Notes: generated from the sequence alone by a model not told the origin. Positions 17,751 through 27,159 are shown, numbered from the stretch's first letter. The stretch: 64,000 nt of DNA from GCA-002712045 sp028112705 (GCA_028112705.1 JAOGYN010000002.1:62001-126000); one strand, 5' to 3'. Made by a program: numbers and translations.

Positions 17751-18902
17751 ATGTCATCAATTAAGCCATTTGAATTAAATATCACGCAGGATAAAATAGA
17801 TTTTATTTTAAATCGTGTTTCAAGTTATCCTTGGCATGAGATGCCTTTGGGAGGTGGTTGGGAATATGGAACCAATTTAGATTATATGAGGGAATTATGT
17901 GATTATTGGGTGGAAAAATTTGATTGGAAATCACAAGAAGCACGTATTAACAAATTTAACCATTTTAAGACTGAGATTGATGGTTTGAATGTTCACTTTA
18001 TTTATGAAAAAGGGAGCGGAAAAAAATCTAAACCATTACTAATTAGTCATGGATGGCCGGGCTCCATTTGTGAATTTCTAAACATAATAGATCCATTAGC
18101 CCATCCAGAGCGGTTTGGTGGAAATATTGAAGACTCATTTGATGTGATAGTTCCATCATTAATTGGGTTTGGTTTTTCAGATAAACCACATAGACCTTTT
18201 GGTCCCAGAAAAATGGCAGAGATTTTTAATAAGCTAATGGTACAAAGTTTAGGATACCAAAAGTATTTTGCTCAAGGGGGCGATTGGGGAGGGGCAATTT
18301 GCACTTGGCTGGGCTTTGATCATTCAAATTATTGTGCTGCAATTCATTTAAATATAATGACAATGCGTCATCCTGATGGCCCGATTGGTGTTGACGAAAT
18401 AGCTTGGCAAACAGAATTTGAACATGATCAAATCTCACAAAATGGTTACCGAACTCAACAAGCAACTAAACCACAAACCTTAAGTTACGCTATGATGGAT
18501 AGTCCAGTAGGAATTGCAGCATGGATAATTGAAAAATTTTTTGGCTGGTCAGATCTCGAAAACCGTGAGTTTGAAGAAGTCCACTCTAAAGACGAATTAC
18601 TAACAAATATTATGGTTTATTTGGTGACTGATACTTTTAATACTGCTTCTTGGATTTACTATGGTAGAGCTCAGGAAGGTGGTAGGGTTTTTTCAACTGA
18701 AGGAAAAAGGGTAGAGGTGCCAACAGCATGTGCAGTTTTTCCAGCAGAGATGCTTTCTTGGCCACCAAAAAGTTACGTTGAGCGTATCTATAATGTAAAA
18801 AGGTGGACTGAAATGTTACGGGGTGGACATTTTGCGGCAATGGAGGAGCCAGAGGCATTGATCGAAGATATCAGAACTTTCGTACAACTTATAAAAATTT
18901 AG
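17751..18902 (+). CDS. Epoxide hydrolase (alpha/beta hydrolase with EHN domain)
   Basis: A 383-residue microsomal-type epoxide hydrolase. The N-terminal EHN region (about residues 1-110) includes YPWHEMPLGGGWEYG. The oxyanion HGWPGS motif is near residue 100, the nucleophile Asp lies in GGDWGGAI (about residue 175), and the C-terminal catalytic His is in RGGHFAAMEEPE. Such enzymes hydrolyse epoxides to diols. SD AGGAG precedes ATG 17751. Its link to the sulfatase genes that follow is only by position. Confidence 0.87.
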   Translation: MSSIKPFELNITQDKIDFILNRVSSYPWHEMPLGGGWEYGTNLDYMRELCDYWVEKFDWKSQEARINKFNHFKTEIDGLNVHFIYEKGSGKKSKPLLISHGWPGSICEFLNIIDPLAHPERFGGNIEDSFDVIVPSLIGFGFSDKPHRPFGPRKMAEIFNKLMVQSLGYQKYFAQGGDWGGAICTWLGFDHSNYCAAIHLNIMTMRHPDGPIGVDEIAWQTEFEHDQISQNGYRTQQATKPQTLSYAMMDSPVGIAAWIIEKFFGWSDLENREFEEVHSKDELLTNIMVYLVTDTFNTASWIYYGRAQEGGRVFSTEGKRVEVPTACAVFPAEMLSWPPKSYVERIYNVKRWTEMLRGGHFAAMEEPEALIEDIRTFVQLIKI

Positions 18903-18986
18903 CATTGAAATAAAAATTTTGTTTGGGAAAGATGCAAAGTTTGTTGTAGATATTTACAAAATCAAATTAGAACAGTTGGAACTTGG

Positions 18987-20478
18987 ATGAAAAAAAATAT
19001 AATTCTGATATTTACAGATAATCAGCAGGCGTCAACTCTAGGTTGTTATGGAAACAAGGAAATCTATACCCCTAATTTGGATCAGCTATCTACTGAAAGT
19101 GTCACTTTTGATAATGCTTATTGCCCAAATGCATTTTGCTCACCATGTCGAGCATCTTTACTGACTGGGCTATTGCCGTCACAACACGGTGTTCATAGCT
19201 GGATTGATACTAGAAAAAAAGAAGATTGGCCTCTTGGTTGGCACGCTTTAGATGGCTTACGCACGTTACCAATGTCACTTAGTGAAAGTGGTTATAAAAC
19301 TGCATTAATTGGAAAATACCACTTAGGAGAGACTGAAACTACTATGCCGGGCTTTGACCACTGGGTTACTATGGAAGATGGCCACGTAAGGAGTTTTTAT
19401 AGAAACCAGGTTACTGAAAATGGAAAAAACTATTTACATGAAGGACATACAGTTGATTTTTTTACTGACAAAGCAGTCAGCTTTATTGATGAGCAAGTTG
19501 AAAGTGATCAAGCATTTTTTCTTTACCTTCCATATCCTGCTCCATATGGACATTGGCCAGCAACTAAAGAAACAGATACTTGCCGGCATACTAACAGATA
19601 TGAAGATTGTCCTATGGATTCAATCCCGCGGGAAGGTTTGAGTAAAGGGGCGATCGCTAATTATGAAATGGTCAAGGAATTTTCTGGGGGGGGGGATGGA
19701 TTACTCCATGCTTTTGAGCGCCCCAAATGATTTAGCAACGATGAGAAATTATTATTCTCAAATTTCGATGGTTGATGATGGTGTGGGACGGATAGTAGAG
19801 AAGATCAAATCATTGGGAATCTATGATGACACATTATTGATATTTACGTCTGATCATGGACTTTCAATCGGTCACCATGGTTTTTGGGGGCATGGAGCTG
19901 CAACTTTTCCGTCAAACCTCCATCACGCCGCACATTCGGTCCCTCTCATACTTCGTAATGGCAATGAGAGTCAGCTTGGGAAGCGAAGTAAAAATATGGT
20001 TTCAAATATGGATATTTATGCAACGATTCTCGATGTAGCTGGTCTTCTTGAAAAAAACTATGAAAAAACTATTCCAAGCCGTTCATTAGTTGAGCTTCTA
20101 ACTGAAAATAATACATCTCGGGTTGAAGATGCAGTTTTTTCTGAACAAGAAGAGACGAGAGTTGTGCGAACTCAGAAATGGGCTTATTTTAAAAGATTTC
20201 CAGATTCTGAAACATTTTCTTTTAGTGACGAGTTATTTGATGTTGAAAATGATCCAAAAGAAACGCGCAATTTAATTAATGATTCAAATTATGTGGAAAT
20301 TGTTGAAAAATTAGATATTATGTTAGAGGATTATTTTTCAAATTACTCAAAGTCTGAGGCTGATTTGTGGCAAGGTGGCCGTCCAAAACAAAATAGCACT
20401 AGAAAACACCTTTGGAAAGACGTTTGGGGACCTGATTGGGATGTGGTTTACTCTTATCAAAAAAGTAATGATGAATAG
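18987..20478 (+). pseudogene. Sulfatase (type I, formylglycine) interrupted by a one-base shift at a G10 run
   Basis: The N-terminal part (18987-19730 in one frame) has the sulfatase start IILIFTDNQQASTLGCYGN and the formylglycine motif CSPCRASLLTG with the modified Cys at 51. After the run of ten Gs the remainder lies in another frame (read through to 20478), with LLSAPNDLATMRNYYSQISM, IFTSDHGLSIGHHGFWGHG and the usual C-terminal region. Deleting one G (nine Gs) restores a single 496-residue frame of ordinary family length. So it is a sequencing error, a recent pseudogene or a phase-variable gene. Substrate (arylsulfate, sulfated sugar or other) is not predictable. A formylglycine-generating enzyme follows directly. 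Confidence 0.8.
19686..19695 (+). repeat. Homopolymer run of ten Gs at the sulfatase frame break
   Basis: Ten consecutive Gs in a strongly AT-rich genome. The reading frame of the sulfatase changes exactly here: upstream it reads Phe-Ser-Gly-Gly-Gly-Asp and downstream Gly-Gly-Gly-Met-Asp-Tyr. Nine Gs would join the two parts. Confidence 0.95.
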
Positions 20479-20514
20479 CATTAGTTTGTAATGACTTGTG
20501 CATAATTAATTATA

Positions 20515-21378
20515 ATGGAGATAAGAATTAATAATGTACCTAATGTAAATTTTGTGGATATTGAAGGTGGCTGGTTTCTAATGGGCTCAGATGATGCTCA
20601 ACACCCGGAAGATGGTGAAGCTCCAGTGCGGAAGGTTTGGGTGGATTCTTTTTCTATCGCCTCTACTGCGGTCACTAATGCTGATTACTTGCTTTTCATT
20701 GAGAGTACTGGTTACAAAACTTTAGCTGAAAATATTGGTAATTCATTTGTATTCTCTACTTCACTAAAACACACTGATAATTATAAGTCATTTGCTAATG
20801 CACCATGGTGGAAAATAGTTGATGGTGCGTGTTGGAAAAATCCTGAGGGTCGGGGTAGCTCTGTAGTAAATCGTAATACCCATCCTGTTGTTCATTTGGG
20901 TGAAATGGATTTATTAGCATACTGTGAATGGACACAAACAAGATTATTGACTGAAGCTGAATGGGAATTTGCTGCGCGTGGTGGACTTAGTCAAAATAAC
21001 TTTCCTTGGGGAAATATCTTAAAAAAGGATGGTAAGTTTCAAGCTAATATATGGCCAGATGAATCTTTTCTTTTAAATCGAGAATTCCCATTAAAATATG
21101 GAACAATGCCTGTTGATTCATTTGATCCAAATTCATTTGGATTATTTAACATGACAGGAAATGTTTGGGAGCGTGTTGCAGACAAATTCACTACACTTCA
21201 TTCACCACGTCCAGTACGCAATCCAATTGGACCTATAAATGGAATGGAGTTTGTAGCAAAAGGGGGTTCTTTTTTATGTCACAATTCGTATTGTGTTCGA
21301 TACAGAACGTCATCAAGGCAATCTTTAAAGGCGAATATGACTTCTGGAAATATAGGCTTTAGAGTAGCAAAAGCATAA
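20515..21378 (+). CDS. Formylglycine-generating enzyme (sulfatase-modifying factor)
   Basis: Oxidises the sulfatase active-site cysteine to C-alpha-formylglycine. The 287-residue FGE domain begins GGWFLMGSDD and contains RLLTEAEWEFAARGG and LFNMTGNVWERVADKF. The copper-binding active-site cysteine pair is visible in GGSFLCHNSYCVRYR (Cys255 and Cys260, five apart as in human SUMF1). This pair separates true FGEs from EgtB or other FGE-like proteins. It is 36 bases after the sulfatase, consistent with maturation of that CSPCR sulfatase. No clear ribosome-binding site is visible before the ATG. Confidence 0.9.
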   Translation: MEIRINNVPNVNFVDIEGGWFLMGSDDAQHPEDGEAPVRKVWVDSFSIASTAVTNADYLLFIESTGYKTLAENIGNSFVFSTSLKHTDNYKSFANAPWWKIVDGACWKNPEGRGSSVVNRNTHPVVHLGEMDLLAYCEWTQTRLLTEAEWEFAARGGLSQNNFPWGNILKKDGKFQANIWPDESFLLNREFPLKYGTMPVDSFDPNSFGLFNMTGNVWERVADKFTTLHSPRPVRNPIGPINGMEFVAKGGSFLCHNSYCVRYRTSSRQSLKANMTSGNIGFRVAKA

Positions 21379-21450
21379 GCATGTTTGTGGGAGTGCCATT
21401 ATTTTGATAAAAAGTATTTTCGTGCTTGAAATTATTTATAGAAAATTAAA

Positions 21451-21477
21451 TTGTTTACCTTAAAACATATCTATAAT
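21451..21477 (+). promoter_or_regulatory. Possible promoter of the PLP enzyme-TPR operon
   Basis: A perfect TATAAT (21472-21477) lies 27 bases before the start codon at 21504. TTGTTT at 21451-21456 is a possible -35 with a short 15-base spacer. Confidence 0.3.
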
Positions 21478-21503
21478 GAAAAGTACACTTAAAGGGTTTT
21501 AGA

Positions 21504-22688
21504 ATGGATGAAAGAATAAATTCCAAGTTATCTTTGCAAACGCGTTTGGCGCAAGCACTTAGATTTTTAGATCCAGAGACTGGATCAGTAGTTCCTGCTA
21601 TTCAACCAACTGCAACTTATGCGCGTAACGAAAATTATGAAGTGCGTAAGCCTTATTGGTATCGGCGAGATGGCAATCAGACTACTACTCATGCTGAAGC
21701 TTTAATTTCAGAGTTAGAACTAGCACAAGAAACATTCTTATTTTCGTCAGGAATGTCTGCAGCAACCGCAGTAATTGATCATCTGCCTGCTGGTGCGCAT
21801 GTTGTCGTACCAAAAGTGATGTATCATGGTGTTTTAGCTCAATTTCAAAGATACGAGGCTTTGCATAGATTAAATGTTTCTTATTATGACGCTGGTGATC
21901 TAAAAGAAATGAGTAAGGCAATTATAATGGACAAGACTCATTTAGTTTGGGTTGAAACCCCAAATAACCCTGATTGGACGGTTACTGACATAAAGGCTGC
22001 TGCGAAAATAACTCATAATAGTGGTGCTTTACTAGTAACTGATTGTACTGGCACACCACCATGCATGACTCAAGCACTTGAGTTAGGAGCTGATATTTCC
22101 TTTCATTCAGCTACTAAATACCTGAATGGTCATTCTGACGTTAGTGCCGGTGCATTATCTGTAAGAAAAACTGGTAAATTTTGGGAAGAAATTTATAATA
22201 TAAGAAAACTACAAGGAACTGTGTTAAATAGCTTTGATGCATGGTTATTGATAAGAGGATTAAGAACTTTGTTTTTAAGAGTTGAAAAAGCAAGTTCAAA
22301 TGCGATGGCCATAGCGCGTCATTTTGAAACAAATGATGATATAGAGACGGTTTTATATCCAGGATTGCCATCTCATCCCGATCATAAAATCGCAAAAATG
22401 CAAACTAACTCTCAATTTGGGGGTATGATGTCAATTATTGTTAAAGGCACAGAGCAAACGGCCATTGATATTGCTAGGTTTTGTAAAGTGTTTTATGCAG
22501 CGACATCTTTGGGGGGAGTTGAAAGTTTAATCGAGCATCGAAAAACAGTTTCTGGTGATGATTTTCCAGTTCATCCACGTCTTTTACGGCTATCAATTGG
22601 CATTGAAGATGTCGACGATTTAATATTTGATTTGGAACAAGCTATAGGTAAGGCAACAAAAAAGATATCAAACACATTAAAAAATTAG
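21504..22688 (+). CDS. Trans-sulfuration family PLP enzyme (cystathionine gamma-synthase/beta-lyase-like)
   Basis: A 394-residue Cys/Met metabolism enzyme. The PLP Schiff-base lysine is Lys205 in HSATKYLNGHSDVSAG. Other family landmarks are FLFSSGMSAATAV (cofactor phosphate loop) and VETPNNPDWTV. The N-terminal YWYRRDGNQTT is a variant of the usual YSRxxNPT motif. The family includes cystathionine gamma-synthase, cystathionine beta-lyase and methionine gamma-lyase; sequence alone does not tell which. Nine bases separate it from the TPR gene, so the two are probably cotranscribed. Confidence 0.85.
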   Translation: MDERINSKLSLQTRLAQALRFLDPETGSVVPAIQPTATYARNENYEVRKPYWYRRDGNQTTTHAEALISELELAQETFLFSSGMSAATAVIDHLPAGAHVVVPKVMYHGVLAQFQRYEALHRLNVSYYDAGDLKEMSKAIIMDKTHLVWVETPNNPDWTVTDIKAAAKITHNSGALLVTDCTGTPPCMTQALELGADISFHSATKYLNGHSDVSAGALSVRKTGKFWEEIYNIRKLQGTVLNSFDAWLLIRGLRTLFLRVEKASSNAMAIARHFETNDDIETVLYPGLPSHPDHKIAKMQTNSQFGGMMSIIVKGTEQTAIDIARFCKVFYAATSLGGVESLIEHRKTVSGDDFPVHPRLLRLSIGIEDVDDLIFDLEQAIGKATKKISNTLKN

Positions 22689-22697
22689 GACATAGAA

Positions 22698-24344
22698 ATG
22701 GATTATTTTGATCTTGGCGACTATTCTTTTCCAATAACAACAAATTCTAAAGATGCACAGCTTTGGTTTGATCGAGGTTTGATGTGGATTTATGGATATA
22801 ATCATGAGGAAGCTATTTTTTGTTTTGATAAGGCTATTGAGATAGATGAAAATTGCGCAATGGCGTATTGGGGTGTTTCTTATGCGGTAGGACCAAATTA
22901 TAATAAAAAATGGATGGATTTTTCTGAGAAAGATAAATCAAATTGTGTTGAAAGATCTAAAGAGTCTTTGATCACAGCTAAGAGTATTTCTAATTTAACT
23001 CCAGTAGAACGTGACTTAATCAAATCCCTTGATGAGCGTTATCCTGATGATCCAATGTTGGAAGATTTTAGTGATTATAATGATGCGTACGCTAATAAAA
23101 TGCGAGAAATATATAGAAATTATAATACCAATTTAGAAGTTTGTGCATTATTTGCAGAAGCATTAATGAATAGAACGCCTTGGCAACTCTGGGAAGTGGG
23201 AACAGGTCAAGTAAAGGCAGGTGCTAATACTCAGGAGGCCATCTCTGTACTTGAGACAGCTTTTTCAAATCTAGACTACAAGGGTGCGAATAGCCATCCT
23301 GGACTACTACATATGTACATTCACCTAATGGAAATGTCTCCTCACCCAGAGAAAGCGCTGAAAGCCGGTGATGCTTTAACTAATTTAGTTCCCGACGCTG
23401 GTCATTTACAACATATGGCAACTCATATTGATGTTTTATGTGGTCACTACGAAAATGTTGTTCGTCGTAATCATATAGCGTCTAAAGCAGATCAAAAATA
23501 TTTAGATTACCGGGGACCAAATACTTTTTATACTGCTTATGTTTGTCATAACTTACATTTTAAAATTTATGGCGCAATGTTTCTAGGACAAATCAAACCT
23601 GCTTTAGCAGCCGCTAGCGAATTGCAAAATCTACTAAGTGAAGAAGTAGTAAGACCTAGCGCAGATTGGCTAGAAAGCTATTATGCAATGAAGTTTCATG
23701 TCTTAGTACGTTTTGGAATGTGGGATGAGATAATAAGTCAGGAGCCTCCAAAAGATATTGAGCTGTATTGTTTTACAACTGCTTTAACCTATTATGCTAA
23801 AACAATCGCGTATGCAGCAACCAATTTAATAGATGAAGCCGAAGGTCAGAAAGAATTATTTTTTAAAGCAATAAAAGCAGTACCTGAAACTCGGGTTCTA
23901 TTTAATAATTTATGTATTGATATACTTGCTATCGCTGCTGAAATGCTCGAAGGAGAAGTGGCCTATAGAAAAAAAGAATATAACAAATCTTTTGATCATT
24001 TAAGGAAAGCCGTATATTTAGACGATGGACTTCCCTATGAAGAGCCTTGGGGTTGGATGCAGCCAGTAAGACACGCACTTGGTGCTCTTTTGCTTGAACA
24101 AGATAAAATTGAGGAAGCTGAAGATGTTTATAGAGCTGATTTAGGGATTGATGGTAAATTAGGTCGACCATGTCAAAATCCTGATAATGTCTGGTCTCTT
24201 CATGGTCTTCACGAATGTCTAAAACGTCGTGGCGCTCATACTGAAGCACGATTCATTAAACAACGTTTAGACTTGGCTAATGCGAGAGCCGATAGTCCAA
24301 TTTTAGCTTCTTGCTTTTGCCGATTGACGCATCAAGAATTTTAA
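22698..24344 (+). CDS. Tetratricopeptide repeat protein, function unknown
   Basis: A 548-residue soluble protein with no signal peptide. A clear TPR unit is at residues 24-60 (AQLWFDRGLMWIYGYNHEEA, then FDKAIEIDENCAMAYWGVSY). Degenerate helical repeats continue through the protein, with histidine-rich stretches such as HPGLLHMYIHLMEMSPHPEK and HLQHMATHIDVLCGHYE in the middle (about residues 200-255). The His-rich centre could bind metal, but that is a guess. Linked to the PLP enzyme by a 9-base gap. I do not recognise a characterised homologue. Confidence 0.75.
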   Translation: MDYFDLGDYSFPITTNSKDAQLWFDRGLMWIYGYNHEEAIFCFDKAIEIDENCAMAYWGVSYAVGPNYNKKWMDFSEKDKSNCVERSKESLITAKSISNLTPVERDLIKSLDERYPDDPMLEDFSDYNDAYANKMREIYRNYNTNLEVCALFAEALMNRTPWQLWEVGTGQVKAGANTQEAISVLETAFSNLDYKGANSHPGLLHMYIHLMEMSPHPEKALKAGDALTNLVPDAGHLQHMATHIDVLCGHYENVVRRNHIASKADQKYLDYRGPNTFYTAYVCHNLHFKIYGAMFLGQIKPALAAASELQNLLSEEVVRPSADWLESYYAMKFHVLVRFGMWDEIISQEPPKDIELYCFTTALTYYAKTIAYAATNLIDEAEGQKELFFKAIKAVPETRVLFNNLCIDILAIAAEMLEGEVAYRKKEYNKSFDHLRKAVYLDDGLPYEEPWGWMQPVRHALGALLLEQDKIEEAEDVYRADLGIDGKLGRPCQNPDNVWSLHGLHECLKRRGAHTEARFIKQRLDLANARADSPILASCFCRLTHQEF

Positions 24345-24407
24345 TTTTTGGTTGTAGCTAAAATATAGTAATCTGGCTTTCGCTTATTGGTTTCAAGGAT
24401 AACTAGT

Positions 24408-25016
24408 TTATACGTCAGCTGGATTTTCAATTGCCCTACCTAAGGCTGCAAGATCTGAATATCTATCGCCAATCCGATGATGAGGTCTACCACTAGTCGC
24501 AGCTCCTAGAGCCACAACAATTTCATCATGTGCGGGTGCATCATGAATTGAAAATTGAACAGTTAGATAATGTGACCTTCTACCAGTATCATGTTTATCC
24601 ATTAATGGGATTTGAATTTGAGTATTTGCTGGACCCCTAGTGTTAGTAAACCCTAAATAAGATTTTGCACCTACTGCTTCACGATAAAAATTTCCATATT
24701 GAAGTGTATGTATTAAACCTGACGCGTGTTCTAATTCACAAGCCGTTCCAGCGATGCAAGCTTTACCGTATGCTTCAATAGCATCACCAGAGCCAGCTAA
24801 CTTTATTAATCTATTGGTTAACATTTCACCTAAAACGGGAGCAATTCTTTGTATTTCGGGGGACAAATCTTCTACATAACCTTTTCCAGCCCATGGATTT
24901 TTAACAACTGCGGCAACTCCAATCATTCGTAAGATAGGTTTAGCCTCTTTATCACCCTCTCGATGTGTATCTTCATCATAAGTTATTATTTTTCTTAATT
25001 CTGGAATTGTTTGCAT
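24408..25016 (-). CDS. 'Amino acid synthesis' family protein (DUF1185)
   Basis: A 202-residue protein whose pattern matches the PF06684 / DUF1185 family: IRKI-like start (ELRKIITYDEDTHREGD), AAVVKNPWAGKGYVEDLSP, KACIAGTACELEHASGLIHT and a C-terminal DEIVVALGAATSGRPHHRIGD. The family name reflects an old genetic link and no firm biochemical function is known to me. Here it is the last gene of the leftward operon, one base after the CoA-transferase/flavin reductase fusion, so it probably acts in the same pathway. The conserved Cys, Glu and His residues suggest an enzyme. Confidence 0.8.
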   Translation of the reverse strand: MQTIPELRKIITYDEDTHREGDKEAKPILRMIGVAAVVKNPWAGKGYVEDLSPEIQRIAPVLGEMLTNRLIKLAGSGDAIEAYGKACIAGTACELEHASGLIHTLQYGNFYREAVGAKSYLGFTNTRGPANTQIQIPLMDKHDTGRRSHYLTVQFSIHDAPAHDEIVVALGAATSGRPHHRIGDRYSDLAALGRAIENPADV

Positions 25017-25017
25017 T

Positions 25018-27159
25018 TTATAGACCTTTTATTTCATATTTACTTGGAGTTGATGAGATTTCTCTTACTATGCCAGCTTGTTCGTTACCTTCATAAAAGC
25101 CAAAGGTACCATGTTTAAATTCTCGAGCATATCGTTCAAGCATACTTTTTTCTGCGGGTAATAAAATATCATCAAATGGTATTTTATCTAGACCAAAAAA
25201 CTCGAAATCATCAGGAGCATTTCCTTTGACGATACCATTATAAAAAATATGATGATTTGATGTTTCTGTATCGCGATAGATTGCATAGATGAAATTTAAT
25301 TGAGGATTTAGTTTTATATCTGCCAAATGTTGAAACAGCCCATGTTTAGACATATTTGTTTTTGGAGCTTTTGGGATGGAAAATTTATTATTTTTCTCTT
25401 TCTTTAATAAAATTTTATTATCTTTCGATAAAACGCCACCAATCATAATGTTTCCAGTTGTATTTGCGGCTTCTATCAAAGTTTGCTCATGACTAACTGA
25501 AAAATAATTTCCTTTGAAATACCCTAGTGGTGTACCTTCTGACACCTCATGGTCTAAAACTCTTCCAATGAGTATTAGATGATCGCCTGCATCAACTAAT
25601 CTGTCATTTTCGCAAATAAAATGTGCTATATTACCTTTTAATATTGGTAATTTTTTTGACCCGTGGTACCAGTTGGGATGTTCAAATTTATTTACCTCTT
25701 GAGAGGCAAATAACCCAGATAGATCTTTTTGACGTTCTGATAGAATGTTAATAGCAAAATGCTTTGCATCGCTGAAAACTGGCGCACTATGTGCAGTTTT
25801 AGCAATGCAGACTAATAATAATGGAGGATCTAAGGAGACTGACGTAAATGAATTCGCTGTAAATCCGCGTGGTAAATCATCAGTATCAGTGGTTGTTATG
25901 ATAGTCACACCCGTGGCGAAATTACCAAATGCATCTCTCAGAGAGCGGATTTTGTCTGAATTACCATATTCATTAGATTTATTGCTATTACCTAAATATT
26001 TTTCGTTATGTTCGCCAATTTTAGGTGGGGTAATCGCTTTTGGGGCTGGATTTAAACTAAATTTAATTGGATTTGCTGCGACCTTCCAGTCCCTTTTGGT
26101 GCTGTCATGATGAGGCACTGTTACTATCATTTTTCGCACATTTACATGTTTGTCATTAAATATATCTTTTATAGTATTTACTGGCCCAAAAGGTAGTTTT
26201 CCGCCTAAAATATTTAATAACTCATTTTTTGTTTTTTGTTTAGTCCAGCTAGACACTAATGCATTCACGGTTTGTGAGTTTTCTTTCCTAGCAGATCGAG
26301 TAGAAAACCTCTTATCTTCAGCTAAAGCTTCATCACCCATGCATTTTGTGAGTTCATTCCAAAACACGTCATCGACTATTCCAATAGCCACTTGGCCATC
26401 ATGTGCGGGGAAAATACCAAATGGGGCTAATAGTGGGTGCCCATTTCCTTCTGGTCCTGGAATAGTACCATCAAAATCGTGTTGGTATACTGCTCTTTCA
26501 CATAGACTTAGTACTGCATCATACATTCCGATATCTATAAATTGACCATATCCTGTTGCCTCAGCATGCCTCAGTGCTGCAATTATGCCAAACGACATCA
26601 TTAAGCCGGTAAAAATATCGCCCACTCCTGGTCCAACTTTGGTTGGAGCGCTGGCGTTAGCTCCAGTTATTCCGATTATTCCACCCATTGCTTGGGCTAC
26701 GACATCGTATGATGGCCATTTCACATATGGGCTCTCACCAGACCTTGGATCTCCAAAGCCTCTTATAGCGCCATACACTAATCTAGGGTTTATTTTAGCC
26801 AATTCTTCATATTGGAGTCCCAGACGCTCCATAACGTTTGGTCTGAAGTTTTCTACGATAACATCTGCTTGTTTCACTAGTTCTTTGAAGTTTTCTTTTC
26901 CAATTTCAGTTTTTAAATTTAACTTTATACTTTTTTTTGATCTATTTAAACTTACGAAGTATCCCGCCCATTCCTGTTTGGGATCATCATCGCGGAATGG
27001 CCCGTTAGCTCTGCTGCTATCGCCCGTTTCACTCTCAATTTTTATAACCTCAGCTCCATGATCAGCTAACATCATTGTACAGTATGGACCCGATAGCATA
27101 CGAGTAAGATCTAACACTCTAATACCGTTTAATATGCCGGGGTTGTCTTTATTTGTCAT
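25018..27159 (-). CDS. Fusion: class III CoA-transferase (CaiB/BaiF) - flavin reductase - C-terminal extension
   Basis: One unbroken 713-residue frame. Residues 1-390 are a complete CoA-transferase of family III: LNGIRVLDLTRMLSGPYCTM at the start, VENFRPNVMERLGL, the catalytic Asp181 in GVGDIFTGLM, and the closing PPKIGEHNEKYLG. After a short Asn/Ser linker, residues 405-560 are an FMN reductase domain of RutF/HpaC type: LRDAFGNFATGVTIITTTD, RGFTANSFTSVSLDPPLLLV and DAGDHLILIGRV. Residues 565-713 are an extension with IGGVLSKDNKILLKKEK, possibly a degenerate NUDIX fold. The start overlaps the hydrolase gene by 4 bases. Expected roles: CoA transfer to a carboxylic acid, and reduced FMN supply to the luciferase-like monooxygenase across the divergent promoter. 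I do not know a described protein with this architecture. Confidence 0.87.
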   Translation of the reverse strand: MTNKDNPGILNGIRVLDLTRMLSGPYCTMMLADHGAEVIKIESETGDSSRANGPFRDDDPKQEWAGYFVSLNRSKKSIKLNLKTEIGKENFKELVKQADVIVENFRPNVMERLGLQYEELAKINPRLVYGAIRGFGDPRSGESPYVKWPSYDVVAQAMGGIIGITGANASAPTKVGPGVGDIFTGLMMSFGIIAALRHAEATGYGQFIDIGMYDAVLSLCERAVYQHDFDGTIPGPEGNGHPLLAPFGIFPAHDGQVAIGIVDDVFWNELTKCMGDEALAEDKRFSTRSARKENSQTVNALVSSWTKQKTKNELLNILGGKLPFGPVNTIKDIFNDKHVNVRKMIVTVPHHDSTKRDWKVAANPIKFSLNPAPKAITPPKIGEHNEKYLGNSNKSNEYGNSDKIRSLRDAFGNFATGVTIITTTDTDDLPRGFTANSFTSVSLDPPLLLVCIAKTAHSAPVFSDAKHFAINILSERQKDLSGLFASQEVNKFEHPNWYHGSKKLPILKGNIAHFICENDRLVDAGDHLILIGRVLDHEVSEGTPLGYFKGNYFSVSHEQTLIEAANTTGNIMIGGVLSKDNKILLKKEKNNKFSIPKAPKTNMSKHGLFQHLADIKLNPQLNFIYAIYRDTETSNHHIFYNGIVKGNAPDDFEFFGLDKIPFDDILLPAEKSMLERYAREFKHGTFGFYEGNEQAGIVREISSTPSKYEIKGL

